Assembly: GCF_006716235.1 (NCBI RefSeq)
Contig: NZ_VFOR01000001.1
Coordinates: forward strand, 930,001 to 994,000
Source of the DNA: Propioniferax innocua
Lineage (GTDB): Bacteria; Actinomycetota; Actinomycetes; Propionibacteriales; Propionibacteriaceae
Length of the DNA stretch: 64,000 nt
Reading direction: 5' to 3'
How positions within the stretch are numbered: position 1 is the stretch's first letter; the number at the start of each line of letters is the position of its first letter. The position numbers and the translations under genes are program-made. The notes below the pieces were generated by a model, which searched no databases, had not been told where the DNA came from, and was given only the letters and a program-made list of their open reading frames with translations. Below are positions 63,965-64,000 of the stretch, piece after piece.

Positions 63965-64000
63965 ACGGGGTGCTGGGATCGTCACCGCCCCGACTGCTTC

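Overview
The window is high-GC bacterial DNA with dense, often 4-nt overlapping genes, GTG starts, actinobacterial-type iron boxes and a Pmt-type protein mannosyltransferase. This fits an actinomycete; a propionibacterium-like lineage is possible, but nothing here fixes the family. Most of it is an ordinary chromosomal core of nutrient uptake, cofactor and RNA-modification genes. No rRNA, integrase, transposase, prophage or CRISPR array was seen; there is one tRNA (Ala, anticodon CGC).

Layout. 0-6.6 kb: the 3' part of a YhgE/Pip membrane protein, then putA divergent from a LysR regulator. 6.7-9.4 kb: a phosphate operon (Na/Pi cotransporter, small coiled-coil protein, PstS-like lipoprotein) behind a PHO-box-like repeat. 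9.4-12 kb: an Mn/Zn-type ABC importer behind a 20-bp palindrome. 12-15.2 kb: a cobalamin riboswitch and btuFCD. 15.2-17.2 kb: an acetate/4-hydroxybutyrate-type CoA-transferase and a GbsR/MarR regulator. 17.2-20.3 kb: siderophore permeases and binding protein behind an iron box; their probable ATPase lies at 27.9 kb behind a second iron box. 20.5-25 kb: a two-component system followed by a BcrA-type ABC exporter. 25-30.4 kb: L-lactate dehydrogenase, a YjiH membrane protein, the iron ATPase and a peptide transporter. 30.5-31.4 kb: a HepT/MNT toxin-antitoxin pair whose antitoxin carries an extra XRE DNA-binding domain. 31.5-43.7 kb: small regulators, tRNA-Ala, ispE-rsmA-tatD, rtcB, a SKI2-like helicase and rsmI. 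43.8-50 kb: Pmt, two orphan peptide-binding lipoproteins and an FAD oxidoreductase. 50-57.4 kb: thiC with a TPP riboswitch, a CDF-like transporter, a DUF2207 protein and TerC. 57.6-64 kb: an LGFP-repeat exoprotein, a secreted trypsin-like protease with LGFP repeats, a phosphotransferase and trpS.

The most unusual content is two small insertions, each at the 3' end of a housekeeping gene and each bounded by a long perfect direct repeat that copies that gene end. Island 1 (39.06-40.26 kb, 28-bp repeats) splits the helicase from a membrane-protein gene that appears once to have overlapped its stop codon. It holds a headless LGFP-repeat 3' fragment followed by tandem paralogous genes, one of them an internal duplication with an 88/89 identical stretch. 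Island 2 (53.02-54.84 kb, 47-bp repeats) lies between the convergent cation-transporter and DUF2207 genes. It is visibly richer in A+T and encodes a secreted protein ending in a NucA/NucB DNase domain, overlapped by a small gene resembling the Nin/ComJ nuclease inhibitor. Both read as effector plus protector cassettes brought in by homologous or end-duplicating recombination rather than by a transposase. The cassette interpretation is inference; the repeats and gene order are direct observations.

Other structure includes a 72-bp tandem repeat related to a single hairpin 48 kb away, a palindrome shared by two intergenic sites, and a triple 18-nt repeat upstream of trpS.
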